DNA of 64,000 bases from Caenorhabditis remanei (GCF_010183535.1 NC_071328.1:14880001-14944000); one strand, 5' to 3'; shown: positions 32,219-43,992, counted from the first letter of the stretch. Numbers and translations: made by a program. The notes: generated by a model from the letters alone, not told the origin.

Positions 32219-35200
32219 TTCAGTGACATATGATAACAACTACTTATAGATCCAGTTGATATGATATATATGTATAGATGTGTTGGCTATATCACTGAAA
32301 AGTGAATTTGGAGGTGAATGGATTAAGAAAAAGAGAGAAAAGTCATTTAAAAAACGGGGTAAAAATCGCAAGAAAATGAGATTTTTGACATCAAAATGAG
32401 ATTTTCAGACCTAAAACTGTTAAAAAACTATTCTTTAAAATAAATTTCAGCGGTTTTCATCGAGAGAAATGACTAAAAATTGACAAAATTGGCACCTTGG
32501 ACACAAATTTTAACAACATTTCCAGGTTTTCAGACGAAAAAACTGATTTTTTACATTAAAAATGCGTTTTTGAACTTGAAAATATGCAATTTTTGGTTTC
32601 AAAAACGAGATTTTGAGAAGAAAATCACCTCAAAAACCCAAAAATCAAAAAAAAAAGCTCGAAATCCGAGTTTAAGTTTTTTTTTCCTACCGAAACCGCG
32701 AATTTCTATGCCAGGTTGAGAGAATTAACGCTTAAAACCTCTCTGTGAAGAAAATCGTGAAAACGACGAAAATTCCCACTTTTTGTACAAAAAATATTCA
32801 CATTTCACTAAAAACCCTCTATTTTTCATGGTAAAGTCTCTATAAAATCTCGAAAATCTTGGAAAATCGAGAAAATTACAATTTTTCGCTCAAAACCCTT
32901 GAAAAATCATCGAAAACCTAGTTTTTTTTCTATCAAAGTCTTGAAAATTAGAAAACTCAAAAAATGGGCGATTTCTCACAAATTAATAGTTTTTTCTCCA
33001 AATTTTCCGTCAAAAAACCCGCTAAAACCACTTTACTGAGGTTTTCAGCAAAATCCCGCCCAAAAAACGAGGAGATTTAGGGCAAAACCAACTCAAAAAA
33101 CGCTGAAAATGGCATTTTTCGCTCAAAAACTTCAATTTTTCACAGATTTCCAACAAAAAACCCCTCTTTTCCATTAAAACGTTCAAATTTCATTGCCAGA
33201 ATACGAAAATTAATGCTTAAAACCTCTTTTTCTAAGGTTTCCAGTCAAAACTCCGCCTTAAACCTTTGAAACTCTCAAGATTTCCCACAAAACCAGAAGA
33301 AAAATGGGCGGGAAAACTAAGAAATTCAAAATCTCTTTTTCGAATTGCGCAACAAAAACACAAAACTGAGAGAAAAAGAGAAAGAGAAATGACCTGACCA
33401 CGGTTTTCTCTCTTTGGTACGTTGTGAACGGCTGTTGCTGGTGAGAGAGAGAGACGCAGAGAAAGAGAGCGAGAGAGTGTTTTGATATGAGAGACGCAGA
33501 GAGCTTCAGATGGAACACGACGTAGATCAAATGAAGGTGCGCGGAGGCGCTTTTGTTGCAAACATTTTAATGGAAAACGAGAGAGAGAGAGAGCGGTTTT
33601 TTGAGACGGAAAATTCGGAGAAAAAACTTTTTTTGTTGTAAAAAATTGAGATTTTGTGCAAAAATTGTCATTTTCAGCAAATTTTTAGTCGATTAAAGCG
33701 TTTTTATTCATTTAGTCTTGTGAGATGTTCAGAGATTTTCAAGTTTAAAGCGAGAGTTGTCAAAAAATAGGGCTGAAAAAGCTCAAAAACCGAGTTTTTC
33801 CGACTTTTTCCTGAGAAAAACTCCAGAAAATGACAGTTTTAGCTGAAAAACCTCAATTTTTCACTATTTTCTCCGAATTTTCTGTCAAAAAAACCGCTTA
33901 AAACCACTGAAAAAGCACAAAAACTGAGTTTTTCGACTTTTTCACTACCAAAACCCCCTATTTCATTGTAAGAATACATTTTCAGCGTTTTTTCGAGCTA
34001 TTTTTTGCTCTAAATCTACTTGTTTTGTGTGATAAATATCTATTGCTGAGAATCTCAGAGTTAGTGATTTGAGCGGTTTTTTGACGGAAAATTTGGAAAA
34101 ATCGAGGTTTTTGAGCGAAAAGTGCTATTTTCAGCTAGTTTCTGGTTGTTTTAAGCATTTTTTTTGAAATTTGTGTGGTATCTAGTGATTTTCAGAGATT
34201 TTAGGCGGATTTTAGTTGAAAATCGCGGAAACAGTGGTTTTAAGCAGTTTTTTCGACAGAAAATGTGGAGAAAATAGTGAAAATAGAGGTTTTTCAGCTA
34301 AAACTGCCATTTTCAGCAGTTTTTTCAGGAAAAAGTCGAAAAAGTCGGTTTTTGAGCTTTGTCAGCCCTATTTTTTGACAAAACTCCCAAATTTTCAAGT
34401 TTTCTGATAGTTAGGGTGGAATTTTCAGAGTTTTCTTGCTGAAAACGCCCATTTCTATTAGTTTTTGAGCTTTTTAGGTTTTTTTTTTCCAATTTTCGAG
34501 AATTTGATATTAAAAAAACTTGGTTTTGAATGATTTTTCGAGGTTTTTGAGCGAAAAATTGGCATTTTCAAAATGTTCAGTAATTTTTTGAGGTTTCATC
34601 ACGTCTTTTTCATGAAAGTGGAGGGTTTTGAGTGAAACTTGACAATCTTTCGTACAAAAAGTGGAGATTTTCGTAATTTTACCAGTTTTTTGACAGAAAA
34701 TCGAGGTTTTCTATTATTTTTGTTGATTTTCCGAATATTGAACAAAAAATGTAGAAAAAATCGGACTTTTACAGAAAGAAAATCATAATTTTCCTAGTTT
34801 CAGCAACAAAAATCAGCTGAAAATTGATTTTTTTTGAGCTTTTTACCAAAAATGACCGAAAATTTTCAATTTTTGCACGGAAATTCAAATTTATCGACGA
34901 TTTCCACAATTTCTGAGCAATTTCGCAACCAGCAAACACACATGTGAATGACAGATGTTGTCCGATGAGTCAGTTTTCCAAAAAATAAAATTGAAAAACA
35001 ATTTTTTTTCGAAAAATAAATAAAAATTTTGTTAGAAAGAAAATTCTAAGTCATCGGGATAATCTGAAGATGTTTATGAGTTTTTCATGCGATTTTTCTT
35101 GAGAAAACACCGATATTTAGTGAAAATTTAGTGAAAATCGTTAAAAAAATTCTAGTGATAAAAAATTGCAAAAACAATCAATTTTCATGATTTTTGGAGC

Positions 35201-35980
35201 ATTTTTCGCATGAAAAGCACTTTAAAAACCTCAAAAATCAATTTTTATCACTGAAAAAACCACAAAAATCCGCAAAAATCCAAAAAATCCGAAATAAAAA
35301 ATGCCACGTGTCCATTTCCAAAAGTACGCAATTTGGCGTGACGGTGTTTGCGGACTTGAGGAAAAATACAGTAACCCGAAGTAAAAATATCAGCGAGACG
35401 ATTTTCAGTCATTTCTATGGGAATTCAAGCAAAAATTGGGGAAAATAAATCTGTACAAAGTTTTTTGAGACCTTTTCCAGTCGAACGATACCAAATATGG
35501 CTAGAAAATTTGGAGATTTCAATGAAGCGTGATTGCATACTCGAAAAGTTAGAAATTCTGTGAAACATCGGTGAAACTCGTGAATTTCTACGTGAAAATC
35601 AATGAAAATAACAGCAAAATCATCGAAAAACCAGTCGAAAATCTCAAAACACACAATTTTTGCAATTTTCGTCGGAGTAGATCAAATCGAAATGTCGAAA
35701 AATCAATGCTTTCGACACAAAAAAGAGTGTTCTGGTGTCAGTTGTCATCATTAAACTAAATTACGAGAATAAGAGAAAGGCGGGTGGTCAAAATGATGGG
35801 AGGAGGGGGGAGATATTGAACAAAGAATGAGAAAAATGAGCTAATAGCGGTGCAAAAATGCAAAAATGAGCGGCTAGAATAGATCAAAAAATCTATTAGC
35901 GATGTAGATCAAAACAAAAAATGTCAAAAAAATTGGCCTACAATTTGATTTTTTTTAAATTTCTCACCAATTTCCACTAT
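32219..35980 (-). other. Large AT-rich intron region
   Basis: Apart from the possible exon at 33394-33437 and two GAGACGCAGAG motifs (about 33451 and 33490) only diverged TTTTTCA/GAAAAT-rich words are seen. 33640-34500 contains several inverted-looking copies of GAGTTTTTCCGACTTTTTC-type sequence. No repeat of the GGGCGGAGC family lies here. Confidence 0.5.
33394..33437 (-). CDS. vab-10: Possible small vab-10 exon (QQPFTTYQREKTVV)
   Basis: A strong CTCTCTCTCACCAG acceptor is followed by a phase-0 frame reading QQPFTTYQREKTVV. It would follow directly on the exon ending QQQQQPVQ (42924), which also ends in phase 0. The 3' end is unresolved: the nearest GT after GTC-AG is GTCATT, a weak donor, and an earlier GT (after ACC) is also weak. 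Not linked with certainty to the next exon. Confidence 0.35.
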
Positions 35981-36117
35981 TATTAAACTTTAAAGGCGCA
36001 TATCTCAAAATTGGGCGGAGCTATCAAAAAGTTGTCAACTACAAAAATGTAGCCCTTGATTTGATCTACAAGATAAAATAAACCAAAAACATAAAAAATG
36101 AAAAATTCACAGAAATT

Positions 36118-36184
36118 TACCCCAAGCGGGATCGAACCCTGGTACCCATTCTCATGGTTATCCACCTACAACTACTCGGCCAAA
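36118..36184 (-). repeat. tRNA-like module (copy 1)
   Basis: Minus strand: GGCCGAGTAGTTG start and B box GGTTCGATCCCG before CTTGGGGTAA. A body of about 67 nt, not a foldable tRNA. Confidence 0.85.
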
Positions 36185-36649
36185 TTTCGTTTCTGCTGAA
36201 AATCGAAATTTTCAACGGAAAAACATGATTTTAGGGGTTTCTAGAGTGAACTTTTGTGATTTTTTCTGTAATTTTGATGCTTAAAACAGGTTTTTTGGTA
36301 CGGTTTCGTATATTTTTTGCAATGTTTAGCAATTTTTCAAAAAAATGTTGAAGTTCCTGGGTCTAAACATGTCAAAGTCATTTTTTCAAGTAGAAAACTA
36401 TAATTTTAGCATTCAAATTACGTGAAAATTACATAAATCAACAGTAAAAACCAAAAAAACCTAGTTTCTTCTAGTAAATTCAGTAAAATTTCACAAAAAG
36501 GCAGAAAATTTGCATTTTTCAACTTTAAAGGTGCATATCTCAAAAGTGGGCGGAGCTATCAAAAAGTTGTCAACATGAAAAATGTAGCCCTTAACTTGAT
36601 CTACAAGATAAAATAAATCAAAAATAGAAAAAATTCAAAATTCAAAAAT

Positions 36650-36723
36650 TGACCCCAAGCGGGATCGAACCCTGGTACCTATTCTCATAGTTGTCCACCT
36701 TAAACTACAACTACTCGGCCAAA
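36650..36723 (-). repeat. tRNA-like module (copy 2)
   Basis: Minus strand: TTGGCCGAGTAGTTG at the 5' side, GGTTCGATCCCGCTTGGGGT at the 3' side. Confidence 0.87.
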
Positions 36724-37695
36724 CTCAGATTTTGTCAAAAAACGGTTTTCTGACATGGAAAATTAGGTTTTGAGTAGTTTTTAACCTCAGAAATAGAATT
36801 TTCCGATTATTTTGATGTAAAAATCACATTTGGGAGTTTCAAATGACTAATTTCGGTAATTTTCAACTTTAAAGGCGCATATCTCAAAAATGGGCGGAGC
36901 TATCAAAAGACGTCAACTACAAAAATGTAGCCTTTTTCATGATCTACAAGACCAACACAATTTCAAAACAATCACCCTAAATCGAAGAAAGTTATACCGT
37001 GTCAAAGCGTGCCTCCCTCCTGGGTGGGGGAAGGGGATGCTAGTACTGTAGCTACTAAATCGGGGTAAAGTGTGGTGGTGGTGGTGAAAGGTGCGAAACT
37101 GGGCAGTATAAATAAATAATCAGAAACAAATCTCTCTCTCTCTGTCTCTACTCACCCAAATAGTATAAACAAGAGGAAATTCTATGAGGCGGAGGGGGGG
37201 GGGGGGGGGGGGAAGGTCAAGCTGTCTCTTCCCTCCGTTCCGTTCGGAACGGGATGACGAGAAGAGGAGGAAAGAGAGGCGATAATCCGTTTAGACACGT
37301 GAAAAGATGACGACACAAAAGTTATGAATAAATTACAAAGTTCCCCCATCCCCCACACCATGGGAAAGGTCAAATACATGTGTAGATCAAATCAAAACTT
37401 TGAAAGCACGCAACTGATGCAACAGGTTGGCATCACACTTGCTCAAATTTTGTGTAGTCTTGTAGATTAAAACCAGGGCTATATTTTTGTAGTTGACGGT
37501 TTTTTGATAGCTCCGCCCACTTTTGAGATATGCGCTTTTAAAGTTGGAAATTTGGAAAAACTGCCTAAATTAGCAGTTTTTCACGAGAAAATCTGATTTT
37601 AACATTAAAATAACCGGAAAATTCCATTTCTGACGTTAAAAACTACTCAAAACCTAATTTTTCATGTCGGAAATCACATTTTTAGCGAAACCAAG

Positions 37696-37770
37696 TTTGG
37701 CCGAGTAGTTGTTGGTTAAGGTGGACCACTATAAGAATGGGTACCAGGGTTCGATCCCGCTTGGGGTCAA
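37696..37770 (+). repeat. tRNA-like module (copy 3)
   Basis: TTTGGCCGAGTAGTTGTTGG, a GGTACCAGG junction, B box GGTTCGATCCCG. Confidence 0.87.
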
Positions 37771-38202
37771 TTTTTGTAAAATTTTTATTTTTTCTGTTTT
37801 TGATTTATTTTATCTTGTAGATCAAAAGAAGAGCTATATTTTTGCAGTTGATCGTTTTTTGATAGCTCCGCCCACTTATGAGATATGCGCCTAAAAGTAA
37901 GATCAATGCCGATTTCTACACTAAACATTATGTTTCAATAGAAAAAAACTAGGAAACCTCCTTATTTTTCAAATTTCTACATTATAACAATGTGTTTCAA
38001 AAGCCCTGAAACTCAAAACCATAGAAAATTGATAAAAACATTTTTCGACCAATTAAAAAAATTTCAGTTAAAAACAGTAACCAAACTCCCATTGGCTATA
38101 ACTCCCCAGGGAAAAGACCTATCAAAAAATGATCTACTACAAAAATGTAGCCCTTGTTGGGATCTACAAGATAAAATAAACCAAAAACAGAAAAAATAAA
38201 AA

Positions 38203-38278
38203 TTGACCCCAAGCGGGATCGAACCCCGGTACCCATTCTCATAGTTGTCCACCTTGACCTACAACTACTCGGCCAAAC
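38203..38278 (-). repeat. tRNA-like module (copy 4)
   Basis: Minus strand copy with GGCCGAGTAGTTGTAGGTCA and a B box changed by one base (GGTACCGGGGTTCGATCCCG). Confidence 0.86.
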
Positions 38279-38649
38279 TCAAATTTTGCTAAAAAGATGG
38301 TTTCCGACATGGAAATATCAGTTTTTATAGTTTTTAACGTCAGAAACGGAGTTTTCCGGTTATTTTGAGGTAAAAATCACATTTTGACGTAAAAATGACA
38401 TGAGAAACTTTAAAGGCGCATATCTCCAAAGTGGGCGGAGCTATCAAAAAGTTGTCAACTACAAAAATGAAGCTCTCGTTTTGATCTACACGCTTATATA
38501 AAAATTGGATAGAAAAAATCCCATTGGGACCCCCATTACAGGTAGACAATTTGGTAATAAAAAAAGGTACAAGCTTCTTCTTGAAAAACTAACTAAATTT
38601 CTTTTCTCGTAGAGTAGAAATTTTTCGACACAAAAAAAAAACGATGTGT

Positions 38650-38940
38650 GTGGCGTCAGAATCAGAATCTCGGAAACTTTTCTCCCGTTTCTCTGCGTCT
38701 CTCCGATTCCAGTGCTCTCTCGCCTCGCTAACTGTGTGTCGTACGGATTATTTTCGCGCGGTTTTTACGGGAAATGGCTGACTAGGAAGCTCTTCCCGAC
38801 TGCACCTGCGACTAGAAACATTCCATGCATGTGTATTTTTACGTTGGAGGAGAAGAATCAGTGATCAACTATCTCTTTTTGTTAAAAAAAAACGAAAGTT
38901 TGGAGGCAAAAATGAGTTTTTTGAGGGAAAAACTGGAAAA
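38650..38940. other. Unique stretch with CTCTGCGTCTCT motif
   Basis: A less repetitive 300 bp with TTCTCTGCGTCTCTCCG at about 38690 and a short ORF on plus. Possibly a promoter remnant; nothing else supports a gene. Confidence 0.35.
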
Positions 38941-39740
38941 CTCGCAAGCAGTCACGCTGCGAGTACTCGCAGCGTAAATTACTCGCAAGCTACCTATGTG
39001 ATTGCTTGAAAAAGTGAAAACTCGCAAGCAGTCACGCAGCGTAAATTACTCGCAAGCTTAAAAACTCGCAGACAAAATCACTGTGCTGCTCACAGCGTTA
39101 TACGCAGCATGCGTCAAAACTCGCAGGGAATCACGCAGCGTGAATTGCTCGCAACCATCAAAACTCTCAAGCTGTCACGCTGCGAATACTCGCAGTGAGG
39201 CATGCATCATTACTAACAATCAGGCAGCCTGCGTGAAAACTCGCAAGCAGCAAAGGGGATGCTTGCAGCCAGAGTAAAACTGACAGCGTTATTGAGAAAT
39301 TACGCTGCGTCACTACTCGCAAGCGAGACGACTATACAGAGCGTGGTAACTCGCAGCGAGTCACGCAGCGGGATTGCTCTTGATAGTGAGTTTTACAAAA
39401 AAAATCTCGCAAGCAACGCTACTGCGAGTACTCGCAGCAAGTCACGCAGCGTGAATTATGCACCCTGCGTCAAAACTCGCAGGAAATCACGAAACCGGCG
39501 TCAAAGTTCACTAGAAATTACGCTGCGAGTACTCGCAGGGAATTCCTCGCAACCTTGAAAACTCGCAAGCAGCAATACCTGCGAGCTCACTAGTGAGTGT
39601 TAACTGCCGTGAGATTCGCAGAGTGAAATGGCGAAAAATCACTCTGCGTAGACTACTCGCTTGTGAGTTTTACAAAAAACTCGCAAGCAACGCCACAGCG
39701 AGTACGCTGGCTCACTAGCAAACTCGCAGCAGCGAGTTTG
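38940..39740. repeat. CTCGCAAGC / GTCACGCAGCG word array
   Basis: Roughly 800 bp built of a few words: AAAACTCGCAAGCAG, GTCACGCAGCGTAAATTACT, GCGAGTACTCGCAG, ACTCGCAGCGAGTCACGC. They occur in irregular order with many local palindromes (CTGCGAGTACTCGCAG). No fixed period, no spacers, no coding support. Higher GC than the surroundings. Confidence 0.88.
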
Positions 39741-39965
39741 CATAAATCGACACAAAGACCCGTAAATCTACAAAGGCTCTGAAAAGTTTTAAACACAAAT
39801 ATCTCGTAAATCTACACCGACTCCCCGTAAATCCACATAACACTCCCCGTAAATCGACACAAGGCCCCCCGTAAATCGACACAAGGCCCCGTAAATAGAA
39901 CCAGCTCAGCGTAAATATACATAACACTCCCGTAAATCGACACCAGGTCCCCGTAAATCCACACA
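39740..39965 (-). repeat. Tandem GTAAATCGACAC array
   Basis: About eight units of 20-30 bp: CCGTAAATCGACACAAGGCC, CCGTAAATCTACACCGACTC, GCGTAAATATACATAACACT and similar. Same word family as the palindromic array at 29.3 kb. Both strands are translatable by chance. Confidence 0.88.
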
Positions 39966-40378
39966 TGATTTTTCCCCATTTTTCCCACTTTTCTGACCAA
40001 AATCTCTCTTTTTTTTCTCTTTTTTTTCTCCCCTTTTTCCAATTTTTTCCAAAAAATGACGCAGGTGCGTGCTCGCAGCGTTTTTTTTTACCGCTGCTTA
40101 CCAACTATACTGTGCAACGAGTATGACGATAGTCGTTGATGTGGCGAGATGCCTGTCGACGACTGCTGACTACTGTATCGTTGAAACGTGTCATGGGCGA
40201 GTGAGTAGCGTGAGTAGGAGGAGGAGGAGGCGGAGCCACCATTTCCTACCATTTGGTGGATTGGGATTTCTCGCTGGAATTAAGACAAAAAACCGTAAAA
40301 ATTGCAATTTTCGGTGAATTTGAAGCTGTACCACGTTGTCAGTTTTTGTCAAAGAAAAATAAAATATAGTTTATTTGG

Positions 40379-40577
40379 TAGATCAAAACCAGGGCTACAT
40401 TTTTGTAGTTGACAGTTTTTCTCTAGCTCCGCCCACTTTTGAGATATGCTCCTTTAAAGATGACAGCTATGGAGAGTACAGCTCTCCGGGCCTACTTTAA
40501 AGGCGCATAACTCGAAAGTGGGCGGAGCTAGAGGAAAACTGTCAACTACAGAAATGTAGCCCTGGTTTTGATCTACA
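40379..40577. repeat. GGGCGGAGC-family hairpin 1
   Basis: Two ~80-bp copies of the repeat face each other (TAGATCAAAACCAGGGCTAC ... GTAGCCCTGGTTTTGATCTA) around a ~38-bp spacer. Arms nearly perfect. Confidence 0.92.
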
Positions 40578-41328
40578 AGAAAAATATAATTTTGTTAGTT
40601 TTGAATAAAAAACAAAAAAATTATGAATTGTTGAAATTTAAGAAAATTGAAAATTTTTGACTGATTTTTTTTTCAAAAATTTATTTTTTTGAAGTTTTTA
40701 TAGAAATTATATAAAAAGAAATAAGAATCTTTGTGTGGCAGCTGCTTTTTAGAGTAAAAATTGTCCAAATTTTTCGAAACCCGGATAAAAAACACTGTTT
40801 TCCTTGGTTTTTTCTTCCTATTTTCAGTCAAAAATGGGAAATATTAAATTTTAGTCAACATTTTTCTTCGAAACTTAGTGACGGCTATACAGTGCGCGTC
40901 ATAAGTTTATGCCACCCCCTAAATCAGGGGTTTCTGTAAAATCAAAAAGTTTTCAAAAAAAATGGTTTATACCATTGAATTCAGCGCCTAAAAAAACCTA
41001 GGTTACCAAATTTTCAGACATGTGCCACCATTATTACGGCCCCACCACCGAAAAGTCACTTTTTAGGCCGCGTCAAAAGTTTATGCCACCTCCGAAAAAA
41101 CGAGTGAACCTCGGATTTTTTTCTCGTTTTTTCACTTTTATCAACTTTTTTTGTTGTTTTTCTCCGTTTTATGATGTTTTTAGTTAATATCGTTTATTTT
41201 TACAACATTTTTAGCAATTTTCCAGTTGGTATTATTCTGGTTTTTGAACTTTTGTGGCTTTGTGGTGAAAAACTTGAAAAATTGATAGAACGACTATTAG
41301 AAATTCATTATTAGACATTGGGATCAAC

Positions 41329-41607
41329 ATGAACCGTTCATTTATGTTGGAAAAAGAAGAAAAAACTGTTCTTGGCTGGTTCTCCGAATCTTTGGATTGC
41401 TTGGAACTCATGTTTCCGCATACTGTCAGTGACGCTTCAACGGTAGCTTGGCTGAATTACATCTTACGTGTCCAGAATCGCATTTTTCAGCTGAGCAACA
41501 GAAGAAAACGGTCAACCTTGACAGTAAACAACCTTTTCATGAAGTTTGTAAACATTTCTAATCGAAGTCAAAACCGGGAGAACTCTCGGAACAACCCATG
41601 TGCTTGA
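41329..41607 (+). CDS. 92-codon ORF in left arm of the palindrome, unknown
   Basis: Starts MNRSFMLEKEEKTVLGWFSE and ends with a polar RSQNRENSRNNPCA. An identical protein is encoded in the other arm. I do not recognise it. It is too short for a DDE transposase and could be the remnant N-terminal part of one, or chance. Conservation between arms says only that the duplication is recent. Confidence 0.35.
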   Translation: MNRSFMLEKEEKTVLGWFSESLDCLELMFPHTVSDASTVAWLNYILRVQNRIFQLSNRRKRSTLTVNNLFMKFVNISNRSQNRENSRNNPCA

Positions 41608-41790
41608 TCCTCTTGTTCAAATGCAAGCTCACCGTCGCCTTGATGTTAACGACATGTAAAATAAACTAGGATGACCATCAGAGAACATTGTATGGAGGAA
41701 TAATTTTATTTACGGCCAGACGGTTCCGGGAAGTACCAACAGGCAACCCGAGAAGATCCAGCACGATGAACTGGTTGTTGAACAAGAGGA

Positions 41791-42069
41791 TCAAGCACAT
41801 GGGTTGTTCCGAGAGTTCTCCCGGTTTTGACTTCGATTAGAAATGTTTACAAACTTCATGAAAAGGTTGTTTACTGTCAAGGTTGACCGTTTTCTTCTGT
41901 TGCTCAGCTGAAAAATGCGATTCTGGACACGTAAGATGTAATTCAGCCAAGCTACCGTTGAAGCGTCACTGACAGTATGCGGAAACATGAGTTCCAAGCA
42001 ATCCAAAGATTCGGAGAACCAGCCAAGAACAGTTTTTTCTTCTTTTTCCAACATAAATGAACGGTTCAT
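41791..42069 (-). CDS. 92-codon ORF in right arm of the palindrome, unknown
   Basis: Mirror image of the ORF at 41329-41607 with the same translation. See that entry. Confidence 0.35.
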   Translation of the reverse strand: MNRSFMLEKEEKTVLGWFSESLDCLELMFPHTVSDASTVAWLNYILRVQNRIFQLSNRRKRSTLTVNNLFMKFVNISNRSQNRENSRNNPCA

Positions 42070-42544
42070 GTTGATCCCAATGTCTAATAATGAATTTCTA
42101 ATAGTCGTTCTATCAATTTTTCAAGTTTTTCACCACAAAGCCACAAAAGTTCAAAAACCAGAATAATACCAACTGGAAAATTGCTAAAAATGTTGTAAAA
42201 ATAAACGATATCAACTAAAAACATCATAAAACGGAGAAAAACAACAAAAAAAGTTGATAAAAGTGAAAAAACGAGAAAAAAAATCCGAGGTTCACTCGTT
42301 TTTTCGGAGGTGGCATAAACTTTTGACGCGGCCTAAAAAGTGACTTTTCGGTGGTGGGGCCGTAATAATGGTGGCACATGTCTGAAAATTTGGTAACCTA
42401 GGTTTTTTTAGGCGCTGAATTCAATGGTATAAACCATTTTTTTTGAAAACTTTTTGATTTTACAGAAACCCCTGATTTAGGGGGTGGCATAAACTTATGA
42501 CGCGCACTGTATTTTCGTGCAGACACAAAATTTTTTTAATTTTT

Positions 42545-42905
42545 CTTGTGGATCAAAACCTGTGCTACATTTTTGTAGTTGACACTTTTTGATAGCTCCG
42601 CCCACTTTTGAGATATGCGCCTTTAAAGTTGAAAGTTGGGAAAAAATGAAGAAAAATGGTAATTTTAACGTAAAAATGAGATTTTTACATCAAAATAACC
42701 GGAAAATTCCATTTCTGACTTTAAAAACTTTAAAAAACTGATATTTTCATGTCAAAAACCACATTTTTGATGTTAAAATTACATGTGGGCGTAAAAATGA
42801 CTAATTTAGGCAATTTTCAACTTTAAAGGCGCATATCTCAAAAGTGGGCGGAGCTATCTGAAAACTGTCAACTGCAAAAATGTAGTTCTAGTTTTGATCT
42901 ACAAA
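42545..42905. repeat. GGGCGGAGC-family copies in inverted orientation, 250 bp apart
   Basis: A minus copy at about 42548-42635 (GTGGATCAAAACCTGTGCTA ... TTTAAAGTTG) and a plus copy at about 42818-42905 flank a spacer with GGAAAATTCCATTTCTGAC. The plus copy ends 18 bases from the donor of the vab-10 exon at 42924. Confidence 0.85.
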
Positions 42906-42923
42906 ACTAATTAAGTTAATTAC

Positions 42924-43077
42924 CTGCACGGGTTGTTGTTGTTGTTGATCCGACGGCGGCAAGTCTCTAGCCGAGTGCTCAAGCTCTACAGTAGTATGAC
43001 GGGCTCCAGTGCTGCTCACACGTCGTGTCACGTAGTGAAACTGATAGGTGGAAGCGGTACGTGTCGCACTTATGGGT
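42924..43077 (-). CDS. vab-10: vab-10 N-terminal shared exon (PISATRTASTYQF...QQQQQPVQ)
   Basis: 154 nt after CTATCTCTAG, entering in phase 2 and leaving in phase 0 at CAG|GTAATT. The product is PISATRTASTYQFHYVTRRV then SSTGARHTTVELEH and a Gln run QQQQQPVQ. It accepts the acidic first exon (44471) in frame. It also accepts the upstream phase-2 chain if the donor at 51000 is used, so it is the likely convergence point of several alternative starts. No known domain; probably a disordered N-terminal extension before CH1. Confidence 0.8.
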
Positions 43078-43511
43078 CTAGAGATAGGTAGAAATGTGAT
43101 TTAGAAAAAAAAGAGAAGAAAATTACAATAAAACTGAAAAAAATCAGAGGAAAAGTTAGATTTTTTGTTAGTTTTTTTTAGTCAAAGGGTCATCTTTGAG
43201 ACCCCGTCACGATACCTGGTTTCGATTTTTCAATTTAAAAATTACATTTGTTTTATATATCAAAACTAGAGCTACATTTTCATAGTTGACAATTTTTTGA
43301 TAGCTCCGCCCACTTTTGAGATATGCGTCTTTAAAGTTGAAAAGTCACAAAATTTTGGATTTTTTGTGAAAAATAGTAAAAATAGACGAAATATTACCGA
43401 AAAATTTGTTTTCAGCATCAGAATTTCACAAAAATCACAAAAATTTACGCTAGAAATCCCGAAAACCATGTTTTTCAGTTGAAAATTTAGATTTTCGACG
43501 AAAATGAAAAG

Positions 43512-43568
43512 TTGACCCGGTGGTTACAGTGAGAATAGGTATCAGGGTTCGATCCTGGTTGGGGTCAA
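43512..43568 (+). repeat. tRNA-like module (copy 5, short form with acceptor-like stem)
   Basis: Begins TTGACCCGGTGGTTAC and ends GGTTGGGGTCAA, so TTGACCC and GGGTCAA form a perfect 7-bp stem. B box GGTTCGATCCTG, with CAGG/CCTG able to pair across it. 57 nt. Confidence 0.8.
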
Positions 43569-43992
43569 TTTTTGGAATTTTTGGTTTTTCGTGTTTTTGA
43601 TTTATTTGATCTTGTAGATCAAATCTGAAGTTTTGTTTTTGTAGTTGACCATTTTTTGATAGCTCCGCCCACTTTTGAGATATGCGTCATCACCTTATTT
43701 TGTCGAAAATTGGGTTTTTGGTGGGAAAAATGAGTTTCTACAGGTTAAAAAAGTATAAATTCAGGAATTGTGAAGTTTTTTTGTATAAAAATCATTTTTT
43801 TAAGGTGAAAACTGCTATTTTTTGAGATTTTCATATTTTAAACCATATCGCACCCAGGTACCTTTCTTTAAAATTGTATATCTCAAAAATGGGCGGAGCT
43901 ATCAAACAGTTGTCAACTATAAAAATGTAGCTCTGGGGTTGATCTATAAGATAAAATAAATCAAAAATAGAAAAAATCAAAATTTCAAAAAA

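Larger units (their letters stand above)
35985..38495. repeat. Cluster of GTGGGCGGAGCTA-family repeats with four tRNA-like modules
   Basis: At least seven copies of the ~85-bp repeat (AAAGGCGCATATCTCAAAAG, TGGGCGGAGCTATCAAAAAG, TTGTCAACTACAAAAATGTA, then TTTTGATCTACAAG). They lie near 35990, 36530, 36870, 38100 (weak) and 38410 on plus, and near 37460 and 37820 on minus. Between them are spacers with GGAATTTTCCGGTTATTTTG and the tRNA-like modules listed separately. An 18-base G run lies at 37195-37213. Confidence 0.88.
40890..42509. mobile_element. 1.62-kb palindromic (foldback) Tc1/mariner-type element
   Basis: Ends CAGTGCGCGTCATAAGTTTA and its exact inverse, flanked on both sides by TA (40888-40889 and 42510-42511). 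The arms 40890-41620 and 41778-42509 look identical except for one base (7 versus 8 T/A at about 41115 and 42280), around a 157-bp non-repeated centre. A second copy of the terminal word (CGCGTCAAAAGTTTATGCCA) lies about 170 bp inside each end. Each arm carries the same 92-codon ORF (41329-41607 plus, 41791-42069 minus). No recognisable transposase. CAGTG ends and TA targets are those of Tc1/mariner elements. Confidence 0.93.

Noticed and set aside
33232..33561. 109-codon minus ORF starting at 33561
   Set aside because: Ser/Leu-rich translation of CT repeats; only the short segment after the CACCAG acceptor (33437-33394) looks like an exon, in a different frame.
38940..39740. Possible CRISPR-like array
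   Set aside because: Words are short, unequally spaced and in both orientations, with no constant repeat/unique spacer pattern; also a eukaryotic genome.
39715..40104. 129- and 76-codon minus ORFs
   Set aside because: Repeated FTG/DLRG peptides come from the tandem GTAAATCGACAC array.
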